From NCBI GenBank assembly GCA_913009865.1, contig CAJVYK010000131.1, positions 1 through 5,187 of the forward strand: 5,187 bases of DNA, given 5' to 3'. The translations under genes and the position numbers were made by a program. Below the pieces are notes generated by a model. The model ran no database searches. It saw only the letters and a program-made list of their open reading frames with translations, and had not been told where the DNA came from. The stretch's first letter is position 1. Each line of letters begins with the position of its first letter. Shown piece by piece: positions 4,959-5,187 of the stretch. This DNA is from an uncultured bacterium (lineage in GTDB: Bacteria > Planctomycetota > Phycisphaerae > Sedimentisphaerales > Anaerobacaceae).

Positions 4959-5064
4959 AATACCAGATAGATACTGGTAAAGATGCATGCAGAAGAAGAC
5001 GAAAAAGGAGCGGAGACTGCATAAGAAAAAATAGCGGCAATACAGCCGACTGTGAGGGTACATA

Positions 5065-5187
5065 ATGCGTCAAGACAGTGGTTTTACCATAATAGAGATT
5101 CTGGTTGTGGTGGTAATAATCGGGATAGCAGCGATGATGGTGGTTCCGATGATGAGTTCGGCAGCCAGTATGCAGATTCGCTCTGCA
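5065..5187 (+). CDS. GspH/FimT-like prepilin, N-terminal part (runs off window)
   Basis: 41 codons are visible from ATG 5065 to the window end, with no stop. A GAGGG ribosome site at 5054-5058 lies 6 nt upstream. The leader MRQDSG is cut before F7. The mature N-terminus FTIIE has Glu at +5, and a hydrophobic helix ILVVVVIIGIAAMMVVP follows. The helix is followed by MMSSAASMQIRSA, where a soluble domain would begin. The class III signal is unmistakable. The GspH/FimT label is a guess from the missing member of the minor pseudopilin set and from the post-helix sequence style. It is separated from the preceding PilX/GspK-like gene by 333 bp, so it may have its own promoter. Confidence 0.85.
   Translation, partial: MRQDSGFTIIEILVVVVIIGIAAMMVVPMMSSAASMQIRSA

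Larger units (their letters stand above)
4732..5064 (+). other. Intergenic region rich in heptamer remnants and inverted repeats
   Basis: This 333-bp gap has no convincing gene. From left to right it holds two decayed units CACGAGT/CACGAAC (4749-4762), a TTCATAG array with an inverted CTATGAA unit (4815-4865), a short direct repeat ACGATT (4885-4890 and 4894-4899), a CGGATAG array with an inverted TACGCTA segment (4913-4958), a 6-bp hairpin TACCAG/CTGGTA (4961-4979) and an ATGCAG/CTGCAT inverted repeat (4987-5022) enclosing AAGGAG. I could not identify a promoter here with confidence. Confidence 0.7.

Noticed and set aside
4983..5024. 13-codon frame starting ATG 4983 before the last prepilin
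   Set aside because: It is very short, has only a weak ribosome site, no similarity I recognise, and a composition no different from the surrounding purine-rich gap.

Overview
All genes in this window lie on the + strand. The gene content points to a Planctomycetota bacterium, probably of the Phycisphaerae/Sedimentisphaerales type. That placement is inference. It rests on the style of the prepilin-like proteins, on the many degenerate heptanucleotide tandem arrays at gene edges, and on the PilX-like protein with a repeat-rich C-terminal region. No rRNA or other marker gene is present to confirm it.

Left block (1-1547) holds housekeeping genes. It contains the last 43 codons of a probable argininosuccinate lyase gene (argH). 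This overlaps by 4 bases a complete thiL (thiamine-monophosphate kinase). After a 40-bp gap made almost entirely of a heptamer array comes tsaE (ATPase for the tRNA t6A modification). The stop codons of thiL and tsaE both abut or lie inside heptamer arrays.

Middle block (1548-2460) is a single prepilin cistron with its own signals. The 342-bp gap after tsaE has a good sigma70-type promoter (TTGGCA, 17 bp, TATATT). Its predicted start falls on the first base of a region with several competing base-paired stems (1603-1699), which looks like a structured 5' leader. A GspG-like major pseudopilin with a strong ribosome binding site follows. The cistron ends at a 14-bp perfect hairpin (2422-2460), probably a terminator or attenuator.

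Right block (2446-5187) holds minor pseudopilins in the order expected for a type II secretion or type IV pilus-like minor pilin set. First is a GspI/PilV-like protein, then a GspJ-like protein, then a PilX/GspK-like protein with a C-terminal beta-repeat region. The three are coupled by stop/start overlaps. After a 333-bp gap filled with inverted heptamer repeats, a GspH/FimT-like prepilin starts and runs off the window. No secretion ATPase, platform protein or secretin is in the window.

The most unusual signals are three. The first is the potentially switching leader RNA before the major pseudopilin. The second is the use of heptamer arrays as coding sequence for the leader peptides of two prepilins; because the unit is 7 nt, a copy-number change would shift the reading frame. 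The third is a ribosome binding site and ATG sitting in the loop of the hairpin that closes the first pilin cistron.
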